NCBI GenBank assembly: GCA_037576195.1
Contig: CM075101.1
Coordinates: 5,766,001 to 5,830,000 of the forward strand
DNA from: Phytoseiulus persimilis
Taxonomy: Eukaryota > Arthropoda > Arachnida > Mesostigmata > Phytoseiidae
DNA length: 64,000 bases
Direction of reading: 5' to 3'
Made by a program: the position numbers and the translations under genes. The notes beneath the pieces were generated by a model. It was not told the DNA's origin and made no database searches. It saw only the letters and a list, made by a program, of their open reading frames with translations. The first letter of the stretch is position 1; each line of letters begins with the position of its first letter. Below, piece after piece: positions 14,501 to 29,500 of this stretch.

Positions 14501-17500
14501 TGTTCAACATCATCTGGGCTCGTCGTCGGATTCCGTCCTCAGAACGGAGGAAATCCGCGAAGGGAAATGGATCGGGGAGAGGTGCGGGGCATCGAAAGCT
14601 GTCAAGAGGATCAGATCGTCAGTCTCATCAAGAGTTCTCGCTTGGCCGCTATCTCGTCACAGGCGACAGGTGATCAAAATCTCTCTTGCCTCACCGTTTG
14701 TCCGACTGCCAAGCAACGATCGGATGGACGAACGGACGAGGCTCTCCCACCGATCCAGTCAGGCGTCTGAGTCAGTCGCGCGCCCGGTTGGTCGTCGCCA
14801 TCTCAAGGGAGCTCCGGGTGGCTCAAGATGAATACACATCACGAACCAAACTTTCGCAAGCCGCTAATCTCCATCAGAGGGAAAAAAATACCAAGCGAGG
14901 AAAGTTTCCAGTTTTTTTCTGGCCACCCCGATCCGGAGAGGGCTCTGCGGTTCCCCGATGTGCAGCCGCAATCTCCGAGGTCCGGGAACCGCTCGACGAG
15001 TTCCCGGCGCACCAGTTCGCCTTCAGTGTCCTGAGCGTGCTCGGGTGGCCCTCCCGCTGACCTCACGACAGGAACACGTGAATGACTTTCAGTTTCTCGG
15101 CTGTCAACAGTGACTCTGAGCTCGCCTCCCCGGTCATCGGCCTGTTTGCCCGTCCTTCTGGCTCGCCTTGTACGTACGTACGTACTCACCCGCCCGGAGG
15201 GACATCCAACGAAAAGTGTCAGTCGATGAGCGAAGCCGACACCATGAAATCCCGCTTGTTCGAGCCATTCGAAATCGCTTTCGCCGCGTAGCGGTTTCTC
15301 GTGTTGCGTTGGCGTTACCGGCCGTCCGAATCAGTCAGTCAGTCAGAGAAAACTCACTGAGCGCAGCAGGCCGTTGAGATTCCTACTCAACGACGATTCG
15401 GCGGTCGCGGGAGCACTTGATAGATGATCTTGATAGAACAGAAACTTCAGATGGCCGACTTTTGGCATCGCGATCTCCGTCGGAGGTCAACGAGTTCGGG
15501 CCGGGCGTTGTTGTGTCTGAATTTCGCGCGTGGTAACATTGTCTCGTAGGCGAGCACGCAGCTTATCGAGCGCGTCGACATCGTACGCGATGACGAGGAC
15601 ACTTTTCATACAAAGCAAGGCGGGCGCGTGACCGAGAACGCTGTTCGATATCCGCAGGACGATAGAGTACGACGACGTGTGTATCAGATTGACTCGGACT
15701 TTTTCTCGGCTCCTTTCCCCCCTTTTTATTGGCTCGTTATTATTGAGCGATCATCGTCCCCGCGATCATCGTCGAATCGCCTCTTTTTCGACTTTCCGCA
15801 TCTCCTCTTCCGAATTTTATGACATGTCAATGGTGCGCTCCCGCGACTCCCGGCGCCCATGTTCGCGAAGCAAAATCGAAAATCACGCGAAAGGCGCCAC
15901 ACCTGATACGAATGTCGGGAGAGAAGAGAGTCTTCGAAAACCCCGTCGATACTGGCCGAGTGGAGTCTCAGCTGCGACTGTTGGGTTGGGAATATCGCGT
16001 GAAGTCGGAGCCGCCGCTCATCTTGCCGATCAGGTTGGATGTCAATTAAAGACAACGACTCGATCGAATACGGACGGACTCGATCGGCGTCGATTATTCA
16101 CGGAGCGATCGAGCCAGCTCCGTAGCAGCTCCTTTCGAGTAATCAATGGACTCGTTAGAGGCCCAGGAATCGAAAACAATTTCCCAAGTCAGGCTCCCTC
16201 CGAACTCATTCACTTGCAGCTACGAAACGTGGATCACAAACAGTCGCCTCGTCGGTCGGACGTTCCGCGCATCTCGGAGGAGGACCGACTGGCGGATCGA
16301 TGCGTGGACGAATGCGTGTATGGGTTCATCCGCGAAGTGACTGACACTGCGTACAGAGGGTCTTCAGTCATCTTCAACTTCGGATCTTCGGAGCAGCGAC
16401 AGTAGACGCAGCAGACAGAGCAAGAACGACACCTTTCTGTTTCTTTTCTCTCGAGTCGAACAAGAAGACGAATTGAGGATGCTCATCCATTGTCCAAAAG
16501 GCGACCTCCGGTTTTCTGTCTCTTCGATCGTCGCTGTTCCCGTCAGCCGGTCGGTTCAACGGTGTGTCGTGTCTTTACGCATGGGCCTTCGGAACGGCAG
16601 ACGAGGGCCGAGCACCTGCGCGGCCGACGTGCGCTCTGTAGCGACAGGATTCGACGATCAGGATGTACCTAATGCGGAAGCACTCACCTTGCTGTCTGTG
16701 GTTCAGGTAGTCCTCCTTGCAAATGAAGCGGTTCTCGTCCAGAACGTAGAGCTCTTCGCCCGTTGACAGTTGCTTGCGGCAGACCAGACAAGTGAAACAT
16801 TTCAGATGAAAAACTTTTGATCTTGCGCGTCGCACCAAGTCCGTGGGCGATATTCCTTGACCGCATCCTGAGCATTTCGTGCCGAAACGCCTGTAATAAA
16901 CAAAAAGACAACTCCTGAGTGGAACTTGCCCACCGCGTCAATTTCGGAACGGAGTTGAACACAACGGTAATATCTCGAGATTTTCTCTTCTTTCGCCGAG
17001 CAGCGGGTACATCAGACGGAGTACCGTGGATCGAGACGAGAGACGAATCCGATCACGAGAGGGAAGAGGGTCTGTCCGGTGCTCCGCGGAGCGCTCGCTT
17101 CTGGTGGTTCAGACCGCGACTCGCGGACTCCATCCGTCCCGGAGATGTGGAGCTCCAATGAAAATATCAATGCTAACCGATCAAGTAGAAGAGAGAAACT
17201 CTGTTCGTGGCAACGTTTGAGCTCAGGGACAGCTATGTTTGAAGCCGTTCGATCCGAGTAGAGCAGAAACTCCTCGGCCCCTATAGTCTCAGAATGCGGG
17301 AAGAGTTCGTTGTCTTAGCGCTCCGAGCGTGCGAGTTCAAATATGGGCTATGACTCGGTCATGTTAGGCCTCGTTCGATATTGATCCTCCGCACGATGAG
17401 CCTTGGGAACCCGATCGAGAGAAAATTCAACGGCTACGATCTGAACCATCATCATCGTCCTCTGAACCAGGATCTCCAACTTGGTCGCCAGCAGTAGCCA

Positions 17501-20500
17501 CGGAAGAACTACGATCATAAGTGCTCTCTACATATTTGTGAATTCCTGATAGCTTAGTTTCGCACAACCAACTCTTAGTGATAGTCTAGACGTTTTTATA
17601 GGCGACTCCAATTTTAAGAACCGTATCGGAACTTAATTAGTACCGAGGTCTTTGACGAATGTTGTGACTATGAGCTAATTTTGACCAACATTATTCTCGA
17701 CACATATCTCACATTATTCACTGAAGTAACGAAGAGCGGAGGCAAGCGGACAAACCCGCGTCATGGAAAACAGAAATCAGATCAAAACGGTCTCTGGCCA
17801 ACCGGTTTGCTGCCTGTTTGGCCGACGGGTTGCTGGCGCTCGCTCGCTCGCGGCACAAAGGGGAAGTAAGAGCGGGAAAATCGAGAAGAAAAACGAACTG
17901 AGTCGGCCAGAGCACAAAACGAAAGACCGACCGACGGTTCGCCCAACCGACCGACCAACTGAACCCCCACACACAGACTCGGGGGAAGCGAGCGGGAGAG
18001 AGAGAAGCAGGGAGCGAAGCGGCAAGAGAGTACGATGGTGGAAATATGATTGAAAGAAACTTAAGAAGCCTCCTCGTCCCCCTCCTCCTTTTCCTTTGGT
18101 CTTTCCTTCCCTCCCTCCCTCTCGTGCAGTCGTTTCCCAGCCAGTTGACAGCACTGCAGCGATCCACCGAAGACGCCGCTGCGTCGGGAGTCCTCGGTTT
18201 TCCCGCTTCTCCCAGACCGGAGTTCCCTCCCGCTCGCTCGCCCGCCCGCCCTCATCTTCCCCATCGCAGTCTTCCATCCAAACACGGAGATTGAACAGGC
18301 CGTGAACAGATAGCGTCCGGCCCGCTGACTCGTTGAATGCTGGTTCGCCCTCTGTGGTGGCCGCGGCGGACCCTTTCGCCGGATTCCCACAAAACGGAAA
18401 TAAGCAAAATGTCTCCGAACAGGAAGAATGGAAGGCTTGTCAAGCTCCGATCGGGACTCCAGGAAACAGGACCGTCAGGTGGTGAGATGGGGTGGGCAAG
18501 CGAGATCAAGTGACTGTCAGGCCCTGACGAAAGAGCTGTTTCGATCGGAAACGACGAAAAACATTCAGATTGTTCAGAGCCTATCGTGTGGAACCGAGTT
18601 TTTTCTCCTCATCCGTTCCTGACAGGCTGAGCATCAACTCCTGGAATTCCATGGAGAACATTCGAGCTTTAGTCTCCAGAGTTCGTTGTGAAATCTGAAC
18701 TTGCCACTGGTGGGAGAGGATTTGAAAGAACACGGTGTTTTGACTCGGTTTGACAAAGTGTCGGATTCTCTTAGAGGTGCTCAATGGGCAAAGAGAAATA
18801 GGAGAACATGAAGCTTGAAGGTGGAGAATCTCGGCCGTTGCTCCGTTCATCTGGTCAGGAGAGGGAGGAGCTGACGCGCTCTCGTCGCGACGTTCAGCTT
18901 TCGTTCCGCTCCACTTCGTCCGTCGAGAGCGTATGCGACTCAGCGGGCGACATCACTGACGACCAGGTGATACCCGCGAAAGGTTCCCGATCCTCCGCGT
19001 CCGGACATCACCCCAACGGAGCATTAATCGAAGCTGAGCTGCCGAAGTATTTTTTTTTTTAAGAGTTGTTCACTTCTGAGCGTCCTCAAGTTGTGATCCA
19101 CGCGCCCGTTCTTCCATTCCATCGGAGATTGCGTCTCAATTCCTGAACTTGGTCGGAATTTCGCGCTTCCGCTGCGCGGCTTCCGATTTCGTGCACGTGG
19201 GATTCCCGACGCTTTATACGCAAGCGTTCTCTGTCAAGCTGGCACAGATGGAGCAGCCCTTGGACGCTCTCTTCCGCCACCGGAGCACCACCGTCACTAC
19301 GAAAGAGGACAGCAAACAACAGGAACATCTGTCCTGGCAAACACGAGGCATGACCGGCTGCAGCGCCGCTAGCTTCATGCGTTTTTCATTGTTGTATTTT
19401 GTTTGTAAATTGCTGAGAGCGAGTCGCCTCTCTCGAAACAATCCCGTTCTGTACTTCAGCTGAGCTTCCAGTTTCATCTTTGGTCGGATCTTTCTTCCAC
19501 GTCCGTCAAAGAGACGCGTTCCATCTTCGAGATCCTTTCGGATTGGTAGGAATTCCACTCCATCAGGAAGAACCATCCTCTCGCCAGAGCGGAAATCCAC
19601 CCGAAGAGAATGTCCCCGGTCGCGAAATTGTTTTGGTGAAATGTTTTTTGGCTATGCGGCGATCGTTGCTCAGAGATGTTTTGGCAAGTGCGATATCCCA
19701 CGGTCCCTCTTCGATGGCAGGACAGCCGTGCGGTCCTTCTGCCGACTGCCTGCTTGCCAAGGTTCTGGACGGGATCCTGTAGCACACTGGTCCTGTCGGA
19801 TCGTTGCGAACCCGCGCCCGCTGCCGGGAGTGCGAATGATACAGCTTGTAAATCTCCCAAACTCAGAGCATGTTCTCGGCTCTCAACAGCTGTATTTGTG
19901 GTGCAAGGGGTTGGGTCGGTTCTTCCGAAAGGAACTCAGGGGTAATAATCTCCTGCGCGGCAAGGAAAACATGCCCTGTTTCAGCAGTTCCCCGTCTATC
20001 GCACCAGCGTGGAGGATGCCCGAAGATCATCCGCCCGCAAATCCCAAGATCAAAGATCGAGCATCGATTCTTCCCGCTCCCCAAGTCGCTGGCGAATTGA
20101 GGTCTGCGCTGATATCGTTCCTCTCTCGAAGTGACGGCGAATATCGTCTGGATGACTCCGAGAGTTGCACTGAATCTGTTTGAGAATATGATCGGTGTAG
20201 CTGGAAACAGCAACTGAGGCAATCTGACCATTTGAGCGGAATATCAATTTTCGCACACAATCTCGAAGCAGTTTCCCCACAAAGATTGTTGTCCTGAACG
20301 CGGCCTCTGCCCCGAACCCGACACGTGTGATTTCGCCCGCATGCGCTACCTTACATGAACGACAGACAGATGGTCAAAGTTGCGGATGTCAACTCACCGC
20401 AGTCGTTCCAAGTCCACACGAGGCAAGCGTCATCCACGTAGCCAGCATGACAGTTCTAATATAGGGTCCGCTTGAGATATCCATTTGATTTTGTGGTCAC

Positions 20501-23500
20501 TCGTACACAAACGAAACGATTCGAAAACCCAATGCTCTCGAGTGCATTCGAACTCTCCCAGACGCAGGCTTCGCATCTGCAATGATTTCGCGGTACGCAA
20601 ACTAGAAATCCCCATGGAGACCAGTCATATCTTCCGGCGGGAAACGTCACCGGTAAACGATCTCCACAACGGTCGATGGAGCCGAATCAGTTGGTCATCA
20701 CGTGGTCGTTAGCGCGTAATTGTCGTCGGCAAACGAGCCGCTACGGGACAGCATCGCCCGGCGATCGGTGGCCGGCCGCGGCGCCGCCGTCCCTCATGGA
20801 GAGAGCCGGGCCGACGCTCTCACAGACGCACACGACTTTGGTGGAGCGCTCGCGGTGGTGGATACATCTGAATCGGAGCGATCTGTTTACCCAGAGCACT
20901 TCGATTGGAACGAGAGCTAATCGGATAATCTGGGTGTCTGTCCGTATGTGTGTGAGAGAGTATCCTTCGAGAAAGCACTCGACAGTGACATCGGATTAGG
21001 TTGAGGCAGAGAAGGCGCTCCGTCGACCGCTGTGTTTGTCCGCCTGCTGGCGACCCAGCGCTAACCTATCGCAGCTTAATTCGATCCGAGCGGGCGTACC
21101 TCCTTCGCGTCGCCGCACGTTCCATAACCGCAGATCCTGGCACTTCAGGGATTCGAGCTCGAATCAGGTGGGAAAGGAGCAGTAAAACCGGCTGGGCGGG
21201 CGGGCGCCGCGCGTCGGTGGACCGGTGATAGACGGAGCAATGCGTCGAAGACGTCAATTGAAAGGACCATCAAAGCGATGCGAGAAACGCTGAATGGGAC
21301 GAGACGGAGCAAAAAGGTGCTGAGAGAAGCTCATCCATGCGATGGGAGCGGCTTTCATAAATGAACGCGACTTAAGGCCTGACTGCCGTTCTCTTGGGAT
21401 GAAGCAAGCGGCCTTAAGCCAGGCGAAATCCCGGCATCATCCTTGATAGCTCAACGACGGCCTCTCAGAGAAGGACCGCGCCGCGTCACATATCATGTCG
21501 CCGCCATTGTAATCATTAATATACATTTGCTAAGGAACCTCGAGCAATCTTCCGCGACCGTCATTTGCTCATCACCGCGACCGGGTACCGCGCGGGCGGA
21601 CTCGACCGTTCATCATCTGAATCACCTTCCTGGGGACTTCCATCATGAACAACATGGCCCACACTCGCGGGAAGCTAGCAGCACTGATAAACATTTCTCC
21701 AGTTCTCGGCGTTGGATTCCAGAAACCCGAGGACGGGAAGCGTGGGGGGGGGGGGAGAGCTCGGTTCATCGGCGACGGCGAAAAAACTCGAGCGTTGTCA
21801 CGCTCAGACAAGATACATCGGTATTCGATGGAAGCTCGCCGGGTGCAATCGGTTCGGCGGGGAAACGCCGCGTGAGGTCTGCGCCTTAATGATCTGTGAC
21901 TGCCCTTCGAGGAGGTTGAGTTCTCCTCTGGCTACGACAACAACCAGGACGACGCGGCGGCGACTGCTGCTACTCCTGGAGTCCCCCAAAAAGTTGAGGT
22001 ATTTCAAGCATCGCTGCATACAGGTAGGTGGGTGAATGCATGAATGCCATCCGGCCCTTCAAGGAGACTCTCCCTTCAAGAGCTAGCTCGACACGACTCG
22101 AGTCGGCGGCATACCCCACCCACGCTCAGCTGACCACCCCGATCTTACCCCTCCGCTTCTTACCCGCTTTCTATCACACTCAGAAGCCTGCTACTGGTGC
22201 GAGCGATGGCGGCGGCTCGTGGTATCGGTTCTCGTCCGACCGTTCGCTGCTCCTGCTACTTCTCCCGCTGGAGCTGGTCAGAGAAATTATTCAAACGACT
22301 ACTCTCGGCTGTGCGGGATCTGCGCTTACGCAAGAGAGCATCCTTCAAGACAATGTATCGAAAGTCTGTGTAGCTCTTGATAAAAAATAAAAAAAACATC
22401 ATCAGCGAGGACAGGTTAATGTATATACTCATTTATCACCAGCAAGACTTCAGGAAGTGTGAATGACAACCAAGCCAGCCGGCAACGGGTGGACAGGGGG
22501 CTGTGTTTGCGGACAGTTCGAACGAACATTTGGAGCTCGTCAAAGCGAAGAGCGGATTCCGCGTTAAAGCGCATCCCTTCCATTCGTCCATCTGGCCGTG
22601 GAACCGGAAACGCGTTGCTTAGCCGCTGTTCATCATGATGAAATCGTCACCACCAGAACGTGTGGATCTTGTGGCTCGGGCGAATTCATCTCGTTACGGG
22701 AGCTGGCCCTTTGGGGCAATCTCGATCACATTAACTTCGTCGAGTTATTCTTAGATTGCAGTGTATAGACTTTCGGTAACAACTGAATATCTTCGACCAT
22801 TTCGACACGGCCCTGGGTGCCTCAGGAAAATTTCCGCCTCTTTTCGATCATATCCATTCCGTCTCAAAACACTCCCAAAAGTGTTTCACACTGCGAGAAC
22901 TGGAGTGCTAGTTTCCTGGAGAGGGGGATCAGAAGTCGAGCACGGCCTCGGCAGTTCTTGTGGTACTTGCTCTCCGGTGTGCTCTGGTGCTGATTAATGA
23001 CACCCCTTCCACGGCCGACACAATGTTCGATCATCCACTCTTGGCGTTCATCTTGCCTCACTCGTTTTCCCTTCGGCACCCCTTCGTCTGCGGAGCGACT
23101 CGGTGTTCACGTTTCGAAGTCATGTGCAGCCTCCCGTGCGATGATGGATTCTCGCGGAAAACAAGTGGATTGGCACTAATTGTTGAATCATCGCCACCAG
23201 GACCATCCGCTGTTCCATTCATCGCTCATGGTCATCGCATGATTTTTCTTCCTAGTCCTCAGCCGTCGTCGACAGGAGTCCGCGGGTTCCCCTGAGCTCC
23301 GAGGTCTCTGAATCAACAGTAGAAGCGCGTCGGGGCCATCGGCCACGAGTTCTCAACTCAAATTCGGAACAGCACCACAATGTCGAAGATGGAAGGTGCA
23401 AAGCGTCGGAAACCCTCGAATGTGCTCACACGTGTGGGGTCCACTCCACCCTTACGCGCGAGGGAGGCTAACTCCTGTCTCCGGCCATCCAGCAAGCTTC

Positions 23501-26500
23501 GAGGAGCCAACGAACGACCAAGCGACCGACCCCTAGATCTAGATTAGGAGATTAGGGGATTCTCTCCCCAGAGAACACCCACCAGCTGAGTTCCACAAAA
23601 ACCTCAGAGCGGACAGCGGTATCGTGGCAAGGAAAGGAATAGTGACGGAGTGGATTCGAGAAACATAGGGGAAATCTTCGCAGAAAATAAATCATCGCGA
23701 ATTGTTAGCACTCCTCGGCACGCAGAAGCCCGGTGTCCGAACGCGCGAACGCACGTACACACACACACACACACACGACACGAAAGGCGGAATTTCGTTG
23801 CAACGTTCGAATGTTTGCATCTCATTCGAATGCCGCTCCCTCCGAACGCATACATCCGCGTATGTGTCTTACGCTAGGCGGCGTTCATCTCAGCGGCAAA
23901 TATTTGGAGTGCGGGTGTATTCGATCGGCTTCTGAGGTATAGGCGATGCGGAGGAGACACGGTAGGGAATGCCGGTGAAGAGGGGGAGGAAACACAAGGA
24001 ACAACGTTGAGAAACCGACTGCCTCCGAGTTCAGGGGGAGCATGGGTACGGTTGGTGGGGGCGCGTTTCCGAGGAGTGAATCCACATCAAAAGCTCGCTC
24101 GGCAGCAGGGAACCAAAAAAAAGGGAAGACGAAGAGGAGAGAATCGGATAGTCTTCGACGGCTCAAGAAACGTTCTCGGTTTTGTGTCTTGTTGACACAA
24201 TCGCGCTCACGAGATGTGTCCGCGCAGACGTGCGGCACTGTCGCGGGCTACATCGGCGCATCATCGAAGTGAAGCTGATTTCCGTCGGAGCTGGCCCCCG
24301 GTCTGAACTCGATTCGGGAGCCTCGGGAAGCCCGGGCAGCGTCAGCTGGCATCTTGAGAACGATGGCGTGTTCGGACGCGGCCGCTGCGATTCGCTGCAT
24401 CTATGGCACTCGGAGGTCGACTGCGAGGAGTCAACACTTCTGTTCTAAATTTAGTGGGGTTTAGCCGCGCGTGTCATGCTCTTCGAAGACAGAGCCCCGA
24501 GGTGGTGTGCTCCCAGGGCCCGAGGGCGATGGCGACCAGCCGTGCGATGGGTCACAGACGTTCGAACGAATATCTTAGGATTTGGCATCAAATAAGGGCC
24601 GTTCGTTTCTTACGAAGTCCCTACAAATTATCTCATGGGAGCTCGGCTCCAGAAATGAAAGCTCAGTGAGAGCTCGCCTTTACCACGGATCTGAACGATA
24701 TATATATATATAAAGTTCTGTCATTCGTAAAGACCAGCTCAAAGGAGACTTCGTTTACGGTTGACATTCTTCTCGAAAATGAGTTCGATTGGGATCGCTC
24801 GGACGGGTGGGCAAGCCACCCAGAACCCACTAAACGGGTTCCGTTGGGCCATCAACCCGTGATCACTTCGGTCAGTTGTCGGAGCATCGATCAGATTATG
24901 AGAGAACACGACGGCTCGAAAGGAGGACAAGGTCGACAATACCATGGTACTACTGATTTGTTGACCGCAAAAATACTTGGTTTTGATGATGAACTCCGAA
25001 GTGCTTGACCGCGTTCGACCTCACGGCCGAGTGATCGTCACCGGTGTGGACATTTTCTCGCGAGAAAGGTCCAGATCACGGAGCGGGCGATCCGTTCAAA
25101 GGTAACTGTGCTGAAGACTCTCAAACTGTGACATCATTAGCCTTTTAGCTCCCGTTCAAACTCGAGTCGTTGAAAGGCCATTTTCGTCGGAACGAAAATA
25201 ATTCGAAAATGTTTATTGACCCACGTCATCTGAGAAGCGCAGCACAAACACCGACACTCTCGGCGGGCAGCGAGAAGAGCTTGCTACGGCTAACGCGACG
25301 GAGAAGAATAGAAAAAAATCAGATCCGACGCGTCGTGCAGAAAGACCGCACAACGCGCCGATTCCGAACCGTTTTTTTTTTCTTCCATTCCCCAACCACG
25401 GGAATCGCTATTGTCAAGTGACCGCGCAACAAACCGAGCAGTGGTCACGGGGCAGAACAGCTGAAGCAGGAGGGGGAGCCCGACTGCGGATGAACCGCAG
25501 CAGATACCATCGAGCTCCGCGAAATCTCCAAAAGTCGACCGGATCGGGCTCGGGTCCTCGTTGGACACCGTTCTGAAACTACTCCCGAAACGAACGTCTT
25601 CCTGTCGTCGCCGTTGCCGCTTGTCCGTCGATCGTCTGTCCGGTGACGAAATGTCCACTGCTCACATGTCAAACAGACGACCAAGCCGTTCCGATAAAGC
25701 GGAGACACAAGGGCGCACTCGCACGGTGTACAGTCAGAGTACTGATGATAACAACAGCACCAGGGAAAAAAACAGCTTGGCGTGGTTGACAGCTTTATCT
25801 CGAAGCTGCGCAGGAATGACATGGCTCAGCTTATCGACAGATTGCCGTTGCTGACGATGGCCACGACCACGATGACGAAACATGGAGGAATACTCGTTTT
25901 CTTGTTTCGGGGTCTCTGTTTTTCGTCTGATTGAGTCGTTGGCCAGCTCTTCGGCGGGCCGCGCGCTTCGTTCACAGCCTCCCACTGCCGAACAGGTATT
26001 TCTTCTGTGCACGTCTGGCCCAAGCGGTTTGCCGTGTTCCGCAAAAAGGCTTTGTTTCGAATGCGAAACAATCTGAGATCTTGTTCCGGCCGGCGGCCTT
26101 GGCAATCGCGCAGAACGGGGGGCGTGAGGTTTGCGCGTCCGCAGTGTTTCTTGCCGTTCAGCGTCACGTTCGGCCATTCGGTCGATGTTACTCAACTCCT
26201 TGGCTGAATCGAAAAGGAGTCCGAGGAGAGCGTGGCTGGGATCCGCTCGCTAAACGCATCCTTTTGTGGCCGATACTCCCATACAGCGCAGACGTACGAC
26301 ACAGTCCGATGATAGTAGCAGAGAGCAGGCGGAGGAGAGTCGGGCGAGCAAGCCCATAAAACCGCCATGAACGATATAAACACCTCGTCGTAAAAATATT
26401 GAAGCATCCTTCTCGCGGACAAACGCGATTTGAGAGAGTGCACGCGGGGAAAAAAAACACAGTTTTTCAGCCCCGTGAAGATGGGATCGAAATAAAAAAG

Positions 26501-29500
26501 GGGGAAGCGTTCTGCAACGCTGCAGATAGCGACACAATCATCCGCCAAAACGCCGTTTCGAATTGTGTCCCTAACGTCATCGGATTCCGTTACAACTGGG
26601 CGACATCATCAGAAGGTGAGAGTCGAATTAACCCCGGAATGGTTATTACGATGTTCGCGGCCAAGACTGCAGTGACTCGATCTTCTAGTTGGACCGAATG
26701 ACCCGCTGCCCGCTTGGAGAGGTAAAAAAAAAATCGAAATCTCGCCCGTTTCGCACTCGGAGTTTGAGCTCGGGTGGGAGGGCCACGCTCATCGACAGTG
26801 GACGTGCCGTGATGGATGACAGACGCTGAACAATGCGGGATACCGCGCGAGCCCTACCAACGCTGCGGAAAAGGCTCACAAGCCTTCTCACTGTCCCTTC
26901 ACAAGTAGCCATAGGTGATCTCGGCTCTTATCACCGGAGCCCGAGGGCTCGATTGATAAGCTCCCGTTCGCCCCTCTGTTCGTAGCTCCCGTTGGCAGCC
27001 CCAGAACCCTATCAGGGCCCCTGCTCGAGCTGACTTCTTGCTCGGTTGCTTCGATGGCGGTTCACTCGCTCGCTCGCGTTTTTGAGGGGTTATTGAGCAG
27101 TGTGGGTGAAAGGTGTTCGTCACGAAAGAAAGAACCCCCGAGAATTAATTTGATCGTTCGACAGTTTGTTGTTCCAATCTTGGCCCGAGACCCGCGCCCA
27201 TCCGCCTGTCTGGTCCGGCTGTAGGAGTCGGAAGGTCCCATGCGCCGGTCCCAAAGTCTTTGATAGCATCCACATCGACATGATAATCGTAGTCGTCGTC
27301 GTCGTGGTCGCCTCCAGCTCGTAGCCGTGTCTACTTTTTACTATACGATGTCTCTCCCTCGCTGAGTGCAAGCCCTCAAACGATGTTCACAACAATGCAA
27401 ACCCCGTACTCGACGGCGCCACGGGGAGTCCGCGGCGCAATATGATTGCCGCGCTTTGTTCGAGAGGTCGGTCCGAAGCTGTTTTGGTTGTTTGTAGTCT
27501 GGCGGTGAGGCTTCTCGCTGAGCACGCGCTCTCCCCAGACTTTTGACGTTGCGCGCGGGAGCTGGAGTCCTCGCGGTTCGAAACAAACTCCCAGCTCCGG
27601 TTTTCCACCCGGAGGGCGACGTCAGCGACGAGGAAACCGCCGGCGCCTGCTTCGTCGGAGGAATGCTAAGACCGGCGAGTATCCGGCCGGGAGACGAGGC
27701 TGCCTGGTGGCCAAGGAGACAGTCAATCCCTCTAAAGCCGCCTAGTCTCAACAAATTGACTCCCCGCCGGGCGGGCCGCGGTCCCCGCTGTGGGTGGATT
27801 TTGGAGTATGTGCATATTTATTGCATGATTACATGCTCGCATCGGCAGAAGGTGTGAAGGAAGAACGCACATTCTGTCGTAACCTCTACGATCGCACCGC
27901 CGACATCGCGGGACAGGGTAAAGATTCACTCCGAGTTCCTGGACACGACGGCCTGAATCTGTTTGGCGGAGCTGGCGCATCCAGTCGCACAAAAGAGCCG
28001 TTGAAATGGAAAGGTGCGATCGCAACAGGTTACCCCGCCAGGCACCATCGCGGACAACTGTTAGTTCGAGATGAAACGCGCGGTGGGAATGTTTTTGGGT
28101 TTTCGGCCCTTGGGCTATTTACTCGTCGCGATTTGTTGGGTTGCTCCGGCGGCCGATCGTTCCGAAACCATTAATCACCGAAGCATCTTAGAAAATATTC
28201 TGAGCCGGGAGTTCCTCGGTCTTCGCTCACCCCTGACCGACCACAAAGAGGTTTCACGCGAGGGGTAGCATCGCAATCCCGAAACTGGGTTCCGGCACCG
28301 TACAGTGAAACGGTGTCGGCTCCCCTTGATGAACTGAGTACGATCAGCTCGGGTGTAATCGAAGCTTAAAGAAAGCACAATTACAACCAAACGAACATGT
28401 GGTGCCGCTGGCTGATCGGCTGGGGCAGCAGAACAGGAATCGGCACCGAGATCACGGAAAGCTCACTAAGCGCGGGATTCGTTGTTCGTCCGTGAAATGA
28501 ACACTCCGAGAGCCCACGAGCTGTGTTCGATGTCATTCGCATGTTCGGTAAAAAGGAAAAGACGAATCAGCTCTGAGAATTAATTTGAGGGAGAGTTCTG
28601 TCCAGAAACACATAATTCTCGGAACGTGACACCCAGTCAACATCGCGTAGGAGATAACCACCCTTGGACTTGATTTGACATGGCAGTTGAGCTCAGTTAC
28701 ACCCAGGTGGAAAAAACGTGAAAATGTCCCGCAGGGGCACAACCTACAAACTCGATGAAACGTTCTCTGAATACAAACGTCGCTCGAGTCACTCACTGAC
28801 ATTTACGCACAAACACACAGATGGGAAAAAATGAACGGAGGTCAACGCTCGGCGACGGAAGGGCAGGCGGGTAGGCAGCCGGCCACCAGCCAGGGCAGGG
28901 CCCCTACTGTTCGATCTGGAGCATCTGACGAATCGAGTAACGACAACACCCGCGTCGCCTGAAACAGAAGCATCGTCACCGCAACGCGTCATTCCGCTTG
29001 TGCGACGATATGTGCTGCAGGACGGCTCGGCAGCGAATCAGTCAGAAACTCACTGAGTTGAGGAATCAGTCACCGAGCGGCCAACCCGCATCTCTCATTG
29101 ATCAAAAAAGGTCTCTCACAATCGCGCACATGTCGTAGCACACGTTGGCGTGCAGCAGAGCACTCATTCGTCCAGAAAGAAGTTGAACCGAACCGGCGCA
29201 CAGGACACATGCCAGGACGACTTTCCTGGCCGCCCTCTGGCCCCCTTGCGAAGCTTCAACTGCACCAGAACTCCGAGCATCGCTTTTCCACCCAAGGCTC
29301 AACCAGCTCTATCTTCCGTCTCTACATCCGGCGTGATCGAAGGGGGGGGGGGGGAAATTTCCGTTGCTGCGCCGAGCAGGAGTTCCGCCCCCCCTCCCCT
29401 CCAGAGGTGGAGGTCAATGGGGGATCCCTTCACTGTTATCGTCGACAGCGTGAGTACTCGCTTCTTAACTTCAGTATTTCCGAGGTTTTTCGACACTTTT

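Larger units (their letters stand above)
2582..16687 (-). other. Lim1 intron 2 (14.1 kb)
   Basis: Bounded by donor GTGAGTG at 16687 and acceptor TTTCAG at 2582. Several long open frames occur, at 3169-3924 (+), 8463-9032 (-), 11986-12816 (+) and 15677-16405 (+). They lack recognisable domains, and two of them run through homopolymers. The intron contains a C19 run, a G17 run and tetranucleotide tracts. It is a likely home for Lim1 enhancers, but nothing in the sequence alone identifies them. Confidence 0.8.

Noticed and set aside
15677-16405. 242-codon plus-strand open frame next to the LIM2 exon
   Set aside because: Composition is Arg/Ser-rich as in random GC-rich sequence; no domain, and it is antisense in an intron.
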